A DNA stretch of 44,314 nt from a virus: positions 1 through 44,314 of IMG/VR virus record IMGVR_UViG_3300020122_000140; one strand, given 5' to 3'. Of this stretch, positions 1 to 6,782 are shown one piece after another. A program made the position numbers and the translations under genes. The notes under the pieces are model-generated. The model was not told the origin of the DNA. It made no database searches and worked only from the letters and a program-made list of their open reading frames with translations. Numbering within the stretch: the stretch's first letter is position 1; every line of letters starts with the position of its first letter.

Positions 1-127
1 CATCCCAGAGGTTGGTACTCGAGGGAGCCGTCACCACCGTCTTTTGCGGATACCGCAACAGGAGGTGGTGGACCATGAGACAGGCCAAGGCCGTGGACTT
101 TCCGACACCGTGGCCCGACTTCACCGC
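1..127. repeat. terminal redundancy, left copy (circular contig overlap)
   Basis: These 127 bases are identical to the last 127 bases of the window (44188..44314). An exact overlap of this length is what an assembler leaves at the ends of a circular or circularly permuted molecule. The terL reading frame continues across the join without a break, which supports a 44187-bp circle rather than a linear genome with biological terminal repeats. A true direct terminal repeat is the alternative, but its position inside terL makes that unlikely. Confidence 0.95.
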
Positions 128-271
128 CATGTAGCGGGTGCGCTGGTCGTATTGGGTGAAGAGCTCGGCCTGCCAGGGATAGACGGTCTGGAGGCCGAGA
201 ATGTCGCGTGCGAAGCCGGCCGCGTCGCAGAGATAGCGACCGACGTATGGGGCGAACGGCGAATCCGTCAC
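1..271 (-). CDS. terL: terminase large subunit TerL, N-terminal part (continues at 44187)
   Basis: This is the start of the ATP-driven DNA packaging motor and nuclease. Reading leftward from a GTG at 271, the frame gives about 90 residues to the window edge and continues at 44187 to the stop at 42980, a total of 492 codons, normal for TerL. Visible here are the adenine-binding-type stretch with PWQ at residues 32-34 and the Walker A loop SGHGVGKS at residues 52-59. The in-frame stop just upstream is at 296-298, so few starts are possible. GTG 271 has no strong Shine-Dalgarno; ATG 130 lies too close to the Walker A to be credible. The preceding gene (tailspike) ends at 342. Confidence 0.9.
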   Translation of the reverse strand, partial: MTDSPFAPYVGRYLCDAAGFARDILGLQTVYPWQAELFTQYDQRTRYMAVKSGHGVGKSTALACLMVHHLLLRYPQKTVVTAPSSTNLWD

Positions 272-341
272 GCCATAGGGATCACCACAGTGTGGTTAAT
301 CGTGCGGGCCGACATGGCGCGCGCCAGCCGGGCGGGGGCGA

Positions 342-2057
342 TCATAGGGACCCGCTCGCCGTTTCGATCCAACTCCCCGTCTGCTGTAGCACGACGTCTA
401 CCCATTGTCCTGCGACGGTCAGGGCTTTCAGTGGCCCTGCGCCGACATTCAGGTTGAAGGCTCCTGTTGCCCCCGCACCCCGGACAATGCGAAACTTCGC
501 GCCCCAGGCGTTGAGCGCCGTGTTCAGTGTAACCGCCCGCGCGGCTGTGAGCGGCGTGTTGAAGAGTTGCGTCTGGAAGTCAGTCACCGGCGCGAGCGTC
601 ACCGCCGCATCGCCACGATCCGCACTCAAGGTCTCAGGCAATGGCAGCAGTCCGCAGATGCCTGTCGAAGTTCCGGAGAAATAGGCGGTCACATTCGTGC
701 CCAACGGTGTCGGCAACACGGTCGGCTCGATATAGACGCTCGCCGAGCCGGAGATCGTGACAAAGGGCAACGAGGCCGCATTGACACTGGCGGCACTCCA
801 GCGGCCGCATATGGTCGCGTTGCCCTGACTCCAGGCGATGACGCCGTTGGTCGTGCTCTGGGAGAGGAAGAAGTCCCCGATGCTTGTCCAGTTGCCCCCG
901 GGATTCTGGCTGATGACAAGGGAGGTCGTCGCCAGTTTGTTGTTCGGGTCCTCGAAGTGGCACCCGGTCGTCGTGACGGTCCCGTTCTGGATCACGAGCC
1001 GGACGGAATCGAAGCTACACGAGGTAAAATGGTAGTCGGCGCTGGCCTGCGAAGGTTGGACACCGAAGGCGCCCACGGCCAGACTGATATTTTGGGAGAA
1101 GGAGCAATGATTGAAAACGGTGTTCTCGGTCGAGCCCGTGGCCGCACTGTCGTTGTAGCAAGTGGCGCAGTTCGAGAAGAAGCAATGTTCGAACTCGCCA
1201 AACGAGGTATTCGTGAGCGACCCGATGGCGGTCTGGACGCCGCCACCGGCCCCGACGCCGCCGAACATGCACCGCGAGAATACGATGCCTTGGCAGGCAT
1301 TGAGCGTGAAGAGCGTCTGGCCATCCGTGGCGCTCTGTCCGGCGAACGAGAGGTCGCGCGCTCCGAAGCCGAAGCGCACGCGTGGGGCCAGATGGTTGTC
1401 CCACGCGACGCAGACTCCGGGCGCGGTCAGGTTGAAATTGATGACGGACCCCTCGTAGGCGTAGCCACGCAAGGTCAGATATGCCGTGATGCTCAGGGCT
1501 GACCGCACGAGATAGGTGCCCGGTCCGAAAAAGACTTCCACGCCCTGCCCTGGGGATTGGCCGGTCGCAATAACGCTCGCGCGATTGATGGCTGCCTGAA
1601 TCGCGGCCGTATCATCAGCGACATTGTTAGCGGAGGCGCCGTACGCCATCACATCAATGGCGTCATTGGCGGCGAGCCCACCTTCCCGGAGCATCATCAC
1701 CGCCGTGTTAAACGTGACGAGGCTCGCGTTGTAGGGGAGCATCGAGGCAGGCATCCACACAGCCGTACAGCCCAACCCCGGCGCGGCATTGATCGCGAGT
1801 TGCGCCGCCGCCGCATAGAGATCCCCCGGCAGACTCGTATATGTTGGTGCCGACGCCGCCGACGGGTAAACCGACGGGACGGGTTGACCCGCCCCTTTAC
1901 CTGTCCACGCGTCGTCGCGAGTGTCGGAGGTCTTCGGCCTGAAGGACTGGTCAATCAGGGTCAGCGTGGTGCCGACCCAACGGTAGAGTTTGGCCGTCTC
2001 GAGATAGAGACTCGCGTCTAACGTCTTCTGCGCTGCAAAATCGCCTAGGGCGGGCAC
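342..2057 (-). CDS. beta-helix tailspike / pectate-lyase-fold receptor protein
   Basis: Predicted 571-residue virion protein. The motif DVMAYGASANNVADDTAAI, about residues 133-151, is the entry motif of phage pectate-lyase-like tailspikes, where DG-x-xDDT/AAIQ introduces a right-handed parallel beta-helix. It is followed by a long run rich in Ser, Thr, Asn and Gly with short strands such as FNHCSF and FTSCSF. The extreme C-terminus ends with a tryptophan-containing SWIETASG segment resembling the end of the gene at 28209. Function inferred: receptor binding or cell-surface glycan cleavage. The frame is open up to ATG 2156, but that start would overlap the zinc mini-gene at 2092..2217; GTG 2057 gives a better N-terminus. 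Located directly upstream of terL. Confidence 0.75.
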   Translation of the reverse strand: MPALGDFAAQKTLDASLYLETAKLYRWVGTTLTLIDQSFRPKTSDTRDDAWTGKGAGQPVPSVYPSAASAPTYTSLPGDLYAAAAQLAINAAPGLGCTAVWMPASMLPYNASLVTFNTAVMMLREGGLAANDAIDVMAYGASANNVADDTAAIQAAINRASVIATGQSPGQGVEVFFGPGTYLVRSALSITAYLTLRGYAYEGSVINFNLTAPGVCVAWDNHLAPRVRFGFGARDLSFAGQSATDGQTLFTLNACQGIVFSRCMFGGVGAGGGVQTAIGSLTNTSFGEFEHCFFSNCATCYNDSAATGSTENTVFNHCSFSQNISLAVGAFGVQPSQASADYHFTSCSFDSVRLVIQNGTVTTTGCHFEDPNNKLATTSLVISQNPGGNWTSIGDFFLSQSTTNGVIAWSQGNATICGRWSAASVNAASLPFVTISGSASVYIEPTVLPTPLGTNVTAYFSGTSTGICGLLPLPETLSADRGDAAVTLAPVTDFQTQLFNTPLTAARAVTLNTALNAWGAKFRIVRGAGATGAFNLNVGAGPLKALTVAGQWVDVVLQQTGSWIETASGSL

Positions 2058-2091
2058 CTGAGATTCAGCACTGGGCCTCCAACCACACTGT

Positions 2092-2217
2092 TTACGGCGT
2101 CGTCTGACTCTGACAGACCGAGCACACCCACCGATATGCCCGCACGATCTCACCATCCGGGGCTACGACTTCCCCCACCGTCTGCACCATCAGCCGGTTA
2201 CAGGTCGGACAGGTCAT
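2092..2217 (-). CDS. small zinc-ribbon protein (41 aa)
   Basis: A 41-residue protein with two Cys pairs, CPTC at residues 3-6 and CSVC at about 33-36, separated by roughly 26 residues: a minimal zinc-ribbon layout. The start ATG overlaps the stop of the upstream gene (ATGA at 2217..2214), and the reading frame is compact and complete. Function unknown; small phage zinc ribbons often bind nucleic acid or host proteins, but nothing here says which. Confidence 0.6.
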   Translation of the reverse strand: MTCPTCNRLMVQTVGEVVAPDGEIVRAYRWVCSVCQSQTTP

Positions 2218-2390
2218 TGCCAGGTACCTACCGTCGTCTGAGTCGGCGTCATGCCAATAAGCTGCCCCTGCGGATACTGCAGATACCAGCCGCCCCAGGG
2301 GATGGTCGGCGGGACGTAGTAGGGCTGGAACGTGTTAGGCCAATAGTTGCGCCGACCGCATGCGGGACAGTAACTACAGTTTGGACACAT
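2214..2390 (-). CDS. small Cys- and Trp/Tyr-rich protein (58 aa)
   Basis: A 58-residue protein whose N-terminus carries five cysteines, in CPNC, YCPAC and CGRR, a knuckle able to bind one zinc. The rest is rich in Trp, Tyr, Pro and Gly (YWPNTFQPYYVPP, PWGGWYLQYPQGQ), a composition that suggests an extended or aggregation-prone surface rather than an enzyme. AAAGGA lies eight bases upstream of the ATG, a good ribosome site. It overlaps the next gene by four bases. No family recognised. Confidence 0.6.
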   Translation of the reverse strand: MCPNCSYCPACGRRNYWPNTFQPYYVPPTIPWGGWYLQYPQGQLIGMTPTQTTVGTWQ

Positions 2391-2410
2391 CTTCGGTATC
2401 CTTTCGGGGC

Positions 2411-2653
2411 CTATAGGCCGTGCTCGGCAATGAATCGGGCCGCAATGTCCTCGCGGGCGGCCTGGCGATCGTCCAGCAGAACACGCAGTCGGCCCTCCCG
2501 TTCGGCATCCAGCAGCAAATTGATCTCGTACCCGCCGTCGCCCGTACTGATCTCAAACAGCAGAAGACCGTTCGGAAGGGCACGCACCTTTAGGGTGTTG
2601 TCGTCATCCTCAAGGCGTAGAGCGCGCCTGAGCCGCTCGTCATGGTCCGACAT
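2411..2653 (-). CDS. hypothetical protein (80 aa)
   Basis: An 80-residue acidic protein with a charged N-terminal helix (SDHDERLRRALRLEDDD), a beta-like centre (LLLFEISTGDGGYEINLLLD) and a C-terminal helix with many Arg, Asp and Glu. No cysteines, signal or membrane segment. GGAG is only two bases from the ATG, so the true start is slightly uncertain. It heads the group of small late genes leading into the tailspike. Not recognised. Confidence 0.6.
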   Translation of the reverse strand: MSDHDERLRRALRLEDDDNTLKVRALPNGLLLFEISTGDGGYEINLLLDAEREGRLRVLLDDRQAAREDIAARFIAEHGL

Positions 2654-2979
2654 TTCTCCGTACCCCCACTCAAAAATTTTCAGAAATCTGGCCTCTCGGG
2701 CTGCCTCGTGCTGGCTCCGGACCAGTCCGCCGACCTGGAACGGGACTCGGGGGGCTCTCCGGGTCCCCTTTTACTGTCGCCTTACTGTAGCTATCCCCTG
2801 GCCCGCTCCCACCAGTTCGGGCGGACAACGGGACGACAGCCAGCCTGCTAGTCTGCCCAACGTGCTGCACCGTACCGCGTTACGCTACTCTGTCGGCTTG
2901 AGGCATACTCAAGCGGTGACGACACCATCACGACACTGTGTCGGTTTCACACGCGCGAGATACCGTCGCGCTGGCCCGC
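2654..2979. other. 326-bp stretch without a convincing gene
   Basis: Between the 80-residue gene and the tiny membrane peptide no open frame has a ribosome site and gene-like composition; a 66-codon minus frame here looks like random GC-rich translation. The stretch holds a short A/T-rich patch (2672-2681, AAAAATTTT) just upstream of the gene at 2653, which may belong to a leftward promoter, but no clear -35/-10 pair is visible. It is the longest non-coding stretch of the genome. Confidence 0.4.
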
Positions 2980-3072
2980 CTACCTCGTCTCTTTCGTCGG
3001 CACCGAGCCGACAATTGCTGCCACCGTCGCTAGGACTGCAAGGCCCGCAATCACCGCAAAGGCGAATGCCAT
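2980..3072 (-). CDS. tiny single-pass membrane peptide (30 aa)
   Basis: A 30-residue frame almost wholly hydrophobic (AFAFAVIAGLAVLATVAAIVG) with a short charged tail, PTKETR. A perfect GGAGG lies ten bases before the ATG, and the ATG follows the upstream stop by one base (TAAG-ATG). These two features argue that this very short frame is translated. Such peptides in phages act as membrane adaptors, holin-like or superinfection peptides; which applies here is unknown. Confidence 0.5.
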   Translation of the reverse strand: MAFAFAVIAGLAVLATVAAIVGSVPTKETR

Positions 3073-3073
3073 C

Positions 3074-3343
3074 TTACCGTCGCCTCCACGCATTGCTGTC
3101 GGTAATCACTGGGCTATTCACGTCTATGCCAGCGAACAGGCTTACTACGTCATGGGCTGCACTGGGCTGTTCAATGACACAGGGCTTACACAGGAAGCTC
3201 ATCACGACGCCGACGCATCCGCGTTTCGTGGGAAGTTGTGTCAGGACGACCGCGTAGTCTGACAGCACGTTCCCACAGCGGACACAGAGCAGGCGTGAGT
3301 CTACGTTCTCGGCGATATCGGCGAGCGTGCTATTCGCGTTCAC
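3074..3343 (-). CDS. putative zinc-ribbon protein (89 aa)
   Basis: Contains two Cys pairs, LCVRC and FLCKPC, about 32 residues apart, with a hydrophobic strand region between: a zinc-ribbon arrangement. The frame extends up to 3397, but GTG 3343, overlapping the end of the upstream probable terS gene, gives the more economical start. Ribosome site weak. The N-terminal half has no recognised domain. It sits between probable terS and the tiny membrane peptide, in the same leftward run. Confidence 0.5.
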   Translation of the reverse strand: MNANSTLADIAENVDSRLLCVRCGNVLSDYAVVLTQLPTKRGCVGVVMSFLCKPCVIEQPSAAHDVVSLFAGIDVNSPVITDSNAWRRR

Positions 3344-3899
3344 TGGTACTCGCTGGCAGGGCCTTGCGTTCGCGTTCGGCTGCGAGCCGTGTCTCAAGCG
3401 CGGCCTTGGCCTGCTTAATGAGCCCGGGATCGCTCACCGCTTGTAGGTGCAGGGTACCAAGCGAGACAATGTTGGTTGTAGGCCCGCTTGCTGGCGTTTC
3501 CCCGTATACGGCCCGATTGCGGATTGCCGCCATGCGCATCGCGAAGTCCACCCGCAGCTTGGCGAGGTTGATGACGTCACGGTCGGCTGTGGCGTTCTCG
3601 GCGTTGAATTGCGCCTTTTCTTGCCACACGTCGGCGCTGAGCTGCTGCGCTTCCGTGTATGCTTCGCGCATCCGCTTGTGTCGGAGCTGGATGTTCAGCC
3701 ACGGTCGGCTGGGCATCGTGGGCGGTACGACGATGCCCTGAGCCTTGCACCATGCCTGGAAGCCTGGGCGAATGGCTGCGGCGATCGCTTCAATGGACTC
3801 GGCGTTCGCAACCCGCTCGAGAATGCCAGCCCAGCCCCCGTCTTGCTTGAGGTAGCGATTGAATGCCGTCAGGCCTTTGAATCCCCCACCGCCAGCCAT
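3330..3899 (-). CDS. probable small terminase subunit
   Basis: A 189-residue, mostly helical, charged protein. The middle and C-terminal pattern, REAYTEAQQLSADVWQEKA followed by a segment with KLRVDFAMRMAAIRNRAVYGE, matches the layout of phage small terminases, in which a DNA-binding N-terminus precedes helices ending in an R-x-D-x-R...YG motif. The short Ala-rich N-terminal helices (about 30-50) could be the DNA-binding part. Position a few genes upstream of terL fits. Family assignment rests on this motif alone; a scaffold-like or internal protein is the alternative. Confidence 0.5.
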   Translation of the reverse strand: MAGGGGFKGLTAFNRYLKQDGGWAGILERVANAESIEAIAAAIRPGFQAWCKAQGIVVPPTMPSRPWLNIQLRHKRMREAYTEAQQLSADVWQEKAQFNAENATADRDVINLAKLRVDFAMRMAAIRNRAVYGETPASGPTTNIVSLGTLHLQAVSDPGLIKQAKAALETRLAAERERKALPASTSERE

Positions 3900-3902
3900 T
3901 CC

Positions 3903-4226
3903 CTAGACTCCGATGAACACTTCGACGCCCGAGGCAGAGGCGACGTTGCCGCCCTCGGTCGTGGTGCTCGCGGCGCTAATTCCGGCGCTGAACAGGGCAC
4001 CGTCCACGAACGAGTTGTTCGAGTTCGCCCCTGCTGCGACTTCAAACTCCAGGTCTGGCGTGGTGGTCCCGAGCGTGATGCCGGCGGTCGCGTTGAAAAG
4101 CTGCACGAAACAGGTGGCAGCGGTCGAGTTGAGGACCTGCACCCACTTGATGTTTGCGGGTCCGGTCACGACCAAAGAGCCCCCGGCGGGGGCGACAAGG
4201 TTGCGAATCTTGATCGGTGTAGCCAT
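3903..4226 (-). CDS. small virion-type protein (107 aa)
   Basis: 107 residues rich in Ala, Thr, Gly, Ser and Val with few charges, predicted mostly beta strands (LVVTGPANIKWVQVLN, CFVQLFNATAGITLG). This composition is typical of capsid decoration or fibre-tip proteins of phages. The ATG directly follows the stop of the upstream gene (TAG-ATG). No specific family recognised; structural role inferred from composition and location. Confidence 0.6.
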   Translation of the reverse strand: MATPIKIRNLVAPAGGSLVVTGPANIKWVQVLNSTAATCFVQLFNATAGITLGTTTPDLEFEVAAGANSNNSFVDGALFSAGISAASTTTEGGNVASASGVEVFIGV

Positions 4227-4391
4227 CTAGTCGGCTCTCCGCTTCCGTAGGTGGGTGTTCCCGCGCTTCTTCATGCGGTCGGGTTGGACGTGCGTGCCGT
4301 GTGCGTCAGCCACAAACTGCTTGGCCCACTTCACGCCACGCGCCGCCTCTGCGTGAATGAATGCCGCCTGCTTCTTGCTTCTATAGGGCAT
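4227..4391 (-). CDS. small basic protein (54 aa)
   Basis: A 54-residue basic protein starting PYRSKKQAAFIHAEAARG with a second basic end (RMKKRGNTHLRKRRAD) and FVADAHGTH in the middle. The pattern S-K-K-Q-A-A-F-I-H-A-x-A-A-x-G is one I associate with short uncharacterised phage proteins encoded near morphogenesis genes. Tandem stop-start joins on both sides (TAA-ATG upstream, TAG-ATG downstream) leave little doubt that it is a gene. Function unknown. Confidence 0.65.
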   Translation of the reverse strand: MPYRSKKQAAFIHAEAARGVKWAKQFVADAHGTHVQPDRMKKRGNTHLRKRRAD

Positions 4392-4919
4392 TTACTGGCC
4401 CGTGGCCTCCGCATCGAGCGCACGCTTCTGAGCCTCAACCTCTGCCTGCTTCCTCATGTGCTCCGCCCACTGCTTCGCGAATCCAATGGCGAGCGTGATT
4501 TGCTTCTTGTAGTGCTCTTCCTCACGGTGGCGGATCTCGGGCAGCTCGCGCGCCCGGTTGGAGCGGAAAGGCAGTGCGCCTGCATCTGGCGCTGAGGTCT
4601 CATCAAAGGCGTTGCACTGATCCACGCGGGCGTTGGACTCCCGTGACCAGCGAATCCGGCCCCCGTTCTTCCCGGCCGAGAATTCGTGCGCGTAGCAGAT
4701 GTTCTCGATGTCGTCCGACGCTTCGTCTACCCGCTTGATGACGACACCGATGTTCACCCCGTGCATCACAGGCTTGCCCATAATGGCGTTGCGGAGCTTC
4801 CGCATCCGGTCCCGGAGCCGCTTCATCTCCATGTTGCGCCGGGCCAGCGCCTTCACCGCCGCATCCGCTTCTTGCTGCTCTGTCAGTTCGTCCTCGTAAA
4901 TCGTGCTCACGCCACTCAA
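4392..4919 (-). CDS. hypothetical helical protein (175 aa)
   Basis: 175 residues, with a predicted coiled coil in the first 50 (ELTEQQEADAAVKALARRNMEMKRLRDRMRKLRNA) and another charged helix at the C-terminus (ITLAIGFAKQWAEHMRKQAEVEAQKRALDAEA). The centre contains VMHGVNIGVVIKRVDEASDD and a run with several charged residues. No catalytic motif, cysteine cluster or membrane segment. The gene lies in the small-gene section preceding the packaging genes; a virion assembly or internal role is possible but not shown. Confidence 0.65.
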   Translation of the reverse strand: MSGVSTIYEDELTEQQEADAAVKALARRNMEMKRLRDRMRKLRNAIMGKPVMHGVNIGVVIKRVDEASDDIENICYAHEFSAGKNGGRIRWSRESNARVDQCNAFDETSAPDAGALPFRSNRARELPEIRHREEEHYKKQITLAIGFAKQWAEHMRKQAEVEAQKRALDAEATGQ

Positions 4920-4940
4920 TCCCCTTTCCGGGCCTTCAGG

Positions 4941-5222
4941 TTAGCGGGCGATGCCGCCCGTTTTCGTCACCAGCTTCGACTCCGGAGGCAGGGCGTCCGA
5001 CTGCTTCTCTGCCCCCCGGTGTTCGTAGAACTTGAGCCCGGAATTGTGCCGATCGACGATGTTCCGTTCAGACCGATGCACCTCCTCGACGGGCGTGTCG
5101 CCGTAATGCTTGATCCCAGGCTCTTCGGGGTGTGTCGTCTCGCGCCGCTTCTTCCAGAGATGCGAAAGCCGCGGCATCACCCCTTTGATCCAGGCGGATT
5201 TGTAGTGGTCGCGGAGCCCCAT
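4941..5222 (-). CDS. hypothetical protein, C-terminal paralogue of the next gene (93 aa)
   Basis: 93 residues. The segment PGIKHYGDTPVEEVHRSER and the following NIVDRHNSGLKFYEHRG...ALPPESKL align with the C-terminal half of the protein encoded at 5224..5724 (PGIKHYGNSPAELAQFHQD, IIDKHAPAESIFQHKKG, ALAPESKV). The N-terminal 30 residues are basic and different. The two genes are adjacent, separated by one base, so they look like a tandem duplication of a C-terminal module. Function unknown; the shared module may be an assembly or docking tag. Confidence 0.65.
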   Translation of the reverse strand: MGLRDHYKSAWIKGVMPRLSHLWKKRRETTHPEEPGIKHYGDTPVEEVHRSERNIVDRHNSGLKFYEHRGAEKQSDALPPESKLVTKTGGIAR

Positions 5223-5223
5223 C

Positions 5224-5724
5224 TTAGTTGCGCTTCGAGAGGGTGCTCTCGACCTTCGACTCAGGGGCTAATGCGTACGCCGCCTTGGAGCCCTTCTTGT
5301 GCTGGAAAATCGACTCTGCTGGCGCGTGCTTGTCGATGATCCGGTCCTGGTGGAACTGCGCGAGCTCGGCCGGCGAGTTGCCGTAATGCTTGATGCCTGG
5401 GTCGATTTCGTGCTCGTCCTCGTTGATCCGCTCCCCCGCCCCATCCACGTTGTCCTCACCCGAGCCGTAGACGGCTGCGCGGGCCTGGTTGCCGGAGAGG
5501 TCGGGATCGGGATCTTTCCAGAGGCCGCGATTGCGGCGCGCGTTCTCGTCCAGCTCACGGGCCGAAGGACGCTCGTTCTTGCGCCGAAACTTCGGCTCGT
5601 CGGCGAGCTTCTCTTCGCGGTTGCCGTACTCGGAGGCCGACCCCTTCCGGCCTTCGGACGGTACGTCCTGCTCGTCCTGAATGCTGGACTGACGGGTGCT
5701 CTTGGGATGCTTGAAGTTCGACAT
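5224..5724 (-). CDS. hypothetical hydrophilic protein (166 aa)
   Basis: 166 very hydrophilic residues; the first 100 are dominated by Glu, Lys, Arg, Asn, Asp and Ser with little predicted structure, followed by a module (about 105-160) with PGIKHYG and ALAPESKV that is repeated in the neighbour at 4941. AAAGGGG six bases before ATG 5724 sets the start, rather than the upstream in-frame start at 5757. A disordered linker plus docking module is the simplest reading. No enzyme motif. Confidence 0.65.
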   Translation of the reverse strand: MSNFKHPKSTRQSSIQDEQDVPSEGRKGSASEYGNREEKLADEPKFRRKNERPSARELDENARRNRGLWKDPDPDLSGNQARAAVYGSGEDNVDGAGERINEDEHEIDPGIKHYGNSPAELAQFHQDRIIDKHAPAESIFQHKKGSKAAYALAPESKVESTLSKRN

Positions 5725-5796
5725 TAACGGCCCCTTTCGGGGACTCGCGGTACTCACGCCGCGATCGTGCTGGGGCGCATCGCCCCGTCCACTCAG

Positions 5797-6192
5797 TTAC
5801 TCGGTGACTTCCGTCTTGCGCCGCTCGCCTACCTTGGCGTCAGGCGCAGCGTACACGTCGCCCTCAATGGGCTCATGCTCGACGTACTTGAGTTCGCCGT
5901 GTCGTGGTTCGTCTAATGGGAGGCCAAAGCGCGTGCCCATGCCGGTGCCAGCGAGACGCTTGCCGGCGCCGCTCGTGGTGCCCGTCTGGGCGCGCCACTG
6001 ATACTCGACTTCGGCGGCCATCTCGGGACCGTCGCCGCGGATGTAAATGCAGCCCTCTTCGGACTGGGTTTCGTCGACCCCACGCCCCGGCGGCACGTCA
6101 TCGCGGGACCCGACGCGACCTGGAGGGCCCGGAACCTTGGAGGACTTGCTCTTCCCGACTAGCCGACCGGGGTCATGGAGTTTTCGCGGCAC
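5797..6192 (-). CDS. hypothetical protein, first gene of the late leftward block (131 aa)
   Basis: 131 hydrophilic residues with a Gly/Pro/Lys-rich N-terminus. Its end (GELKYVEHEPIEGDVYAAPDAKV) resembles the C-terminal motif of the two following genes (FYEHRG...ALPPESKL; IFQHKKG...ALAPESKV), making a probable three-member tandem family. GGAG seven bases before GTG 6192 chooses this start over TTG 6213. The gene is the first of the leftward run that ends in terL and lies beside a divergent promoter region. Confidence 0.6.
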   Translation of the reverse strand: MPRKLHDPGRLVGKSKSSKVPGPPGRVGSRDDVPPGRGVDETQSEEGCIYIRGDGPEMAAEVEYQWRAQTGTTSGAGKRLAGTGMGTRFGLPLDEPRHGELKYVEHEPIEGDVYAAPDAKVGERRKTEVTE

Positions 6193-6232
6193 CGAAGATT
6201 CTCCGAACCACAAGAGACACCAGCATAGTGGA

Positions 6233-6250
6233 CCGGGGTGTATGCCCCGG
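6233..6250. promoter_or_regulatory. inverted repeat in the leader of the late leftward block
   Basis: Perfect 6-base arms CCGGGG / CCCCGG around a 6-base loop, 41 bases upstream of the GTG at 6192. In the leftward transcript this would be a small stem-loop in the 5' leader. No U-tract follows, so a terminator is unlikely; a regulator site or mRNA structure is possible. Confidence 0.35.
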
Positions 6251-6316
6251 ACGCTGCAGCCCTTGACCCCCTCCCTGCAGTCGTCGCCATCGCGTGGCGA
6301 GAGTTACTCTGGCGAT

Positions 6317-6345
6317 AATCTACCAATGTCGCGACACTGGCGCAA
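6317..6345 (-). promoter_or_regulatory. candidate leftward promoter with an operator-like dyad in its spacer
   Basis: On the minus strand TTGCGC (6345-6340) and TAGATT (6322-6317) are spaced by exactly 17 bases, a sigma-70-like arrangement. The spacer, together with one flanking base (6323-6340), is the imperfect palindrome CCA-A-TGTCGCGACA-C-TGG with a perfect 10-base core. Its place between two divergent genes and upstream of the late block makes it a good candidate for a controlled promoter. The hexamers match the consensus only partly. Confidence 0.4.
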
Positions 6346-6391
6346 TGTGTGTTAGTTCGCTACATTCGCTGGACTCCTTCTTGTGGGTGGA

Positions 6392-6601
6392 ATGTTCCCC
6401 CGAAAATTAACCGTAACCGTCGAGCTCTACGAAGACGACGCCCGCGACTTCTTGGAAGTGCTCAACGAAGACGACGGACTGCGGACACTCGCCGTTGAAC
6501 GGCTCTTACAGCAACACACCGCGCCGGCCATTGCACGCCGGACACGGTGTGTGGCAACCTTGGGATGTCTTTCGGCGGCGATTAGTGCGGCGCTGGGTTA
6601 G
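6392..6601 (+). CDS. small plus-strand protein between early and late blocks (69 aa)
   Basis: One of few rightward genes. The protein begins FPRKLTVTVELYEDDARDFLEVLNEDDG, a basic strand followed by an acidic amphipathic helix, continues with a Leu-rich helix (LRTLAVERLLQQH) and ends in an Ala/Leu-rich hydrophobic tail. Start ATG 6392 (GGTGG just upstream) or GTG 6383. It ends tail-to-tail with the leftward gene at 6602, the two stops forming TTAGCTAA. Placed between the end of the early operon and the start of the late operon, it is where a late-switch regulator could be, but no DNA-binding motif is clear. Confidence 0.5.
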   Translation: MFPRKLTVTVELYEDDARDFLEVLNEDDGLRTLAVERLLQQHTAPAIARRTRCVATLGCLSAAISAALG

Positions 6602-6739
6602 CTAATGCCCAGGTCGAGGGCGGCGGACCAGTGGGCGCCTCTCTAACTGCGCTACCAATCGTCCCACTTTCGTGACCCACGATTGCAGGGCCTTCCGCCA
6701 CGTTCCACGCGGCAAAAGATGCCCGAACTTCGATTGCAC
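6602..6739 (-). CDS. small basic protein at the end of the early block (45 aa)
   Basis: A 45-residue Arg-rich protein (QSKFGHLLPRGTWRKALQSW, then many Arg and Pro). GGGAGG lies eight bases before GTG 6739, whereas ATG 6745 would have a spacing of only two. Its stop abuts that of the plus-strand gene. A warning sign is that the DNA for its second half looks like a tRNA D-arm (GGTAGCGCAGTTAGAG on the minus strand) and contains a stem-loop, so the frame may be a by-product of an RNA or attachment region. Confidence 0.35.
   Translation of the reverse strand: MQSKFGHLLPRGTWRKALQSWVTKVGRLVAQLERRPLVRRPRPGH
6656..6685 (-). other. stem-loop with GAAA tetraloop
   Basis: The minus strand can fold with a perfect 7-base outer stem, CAATCGT / ACGATTG, an internal loop and an inner CAC-GAAA-GTG hairpin, a GNRA tetraloop. 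No U-tract follows. It sits beside a tRNA-like D-arm sequence inside the small basic frame. It could be part of a small RNA or an attachment site; neither is established. Confidence 0.35.
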
Positions 6740-6782
6740 AATCATGGCCTCCCTACGCCACCCGTTTCGAGGACACCAGCAC

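Noticed and set aside
2670-2870. A 66-codon minus-strand gene
   Set aside because: No ribosome site, biased Pro/Ser/Gly composition typical of random GC-rich frames, and no coupling to neighbours.
2990-3020. Hairpin GTCGGC-ACCGA-GCCGAC as a terminator
   Set aside because: It lies inside the coding region of the tiny membrane peptide and has no T-run on either strand.
6602-6680. A tRNA gene on the minus strand
   Set aside because: Only a D-arm-like segment is visible; no anticodon stem, T-arm or matching acceptor 3' strand could be paired.
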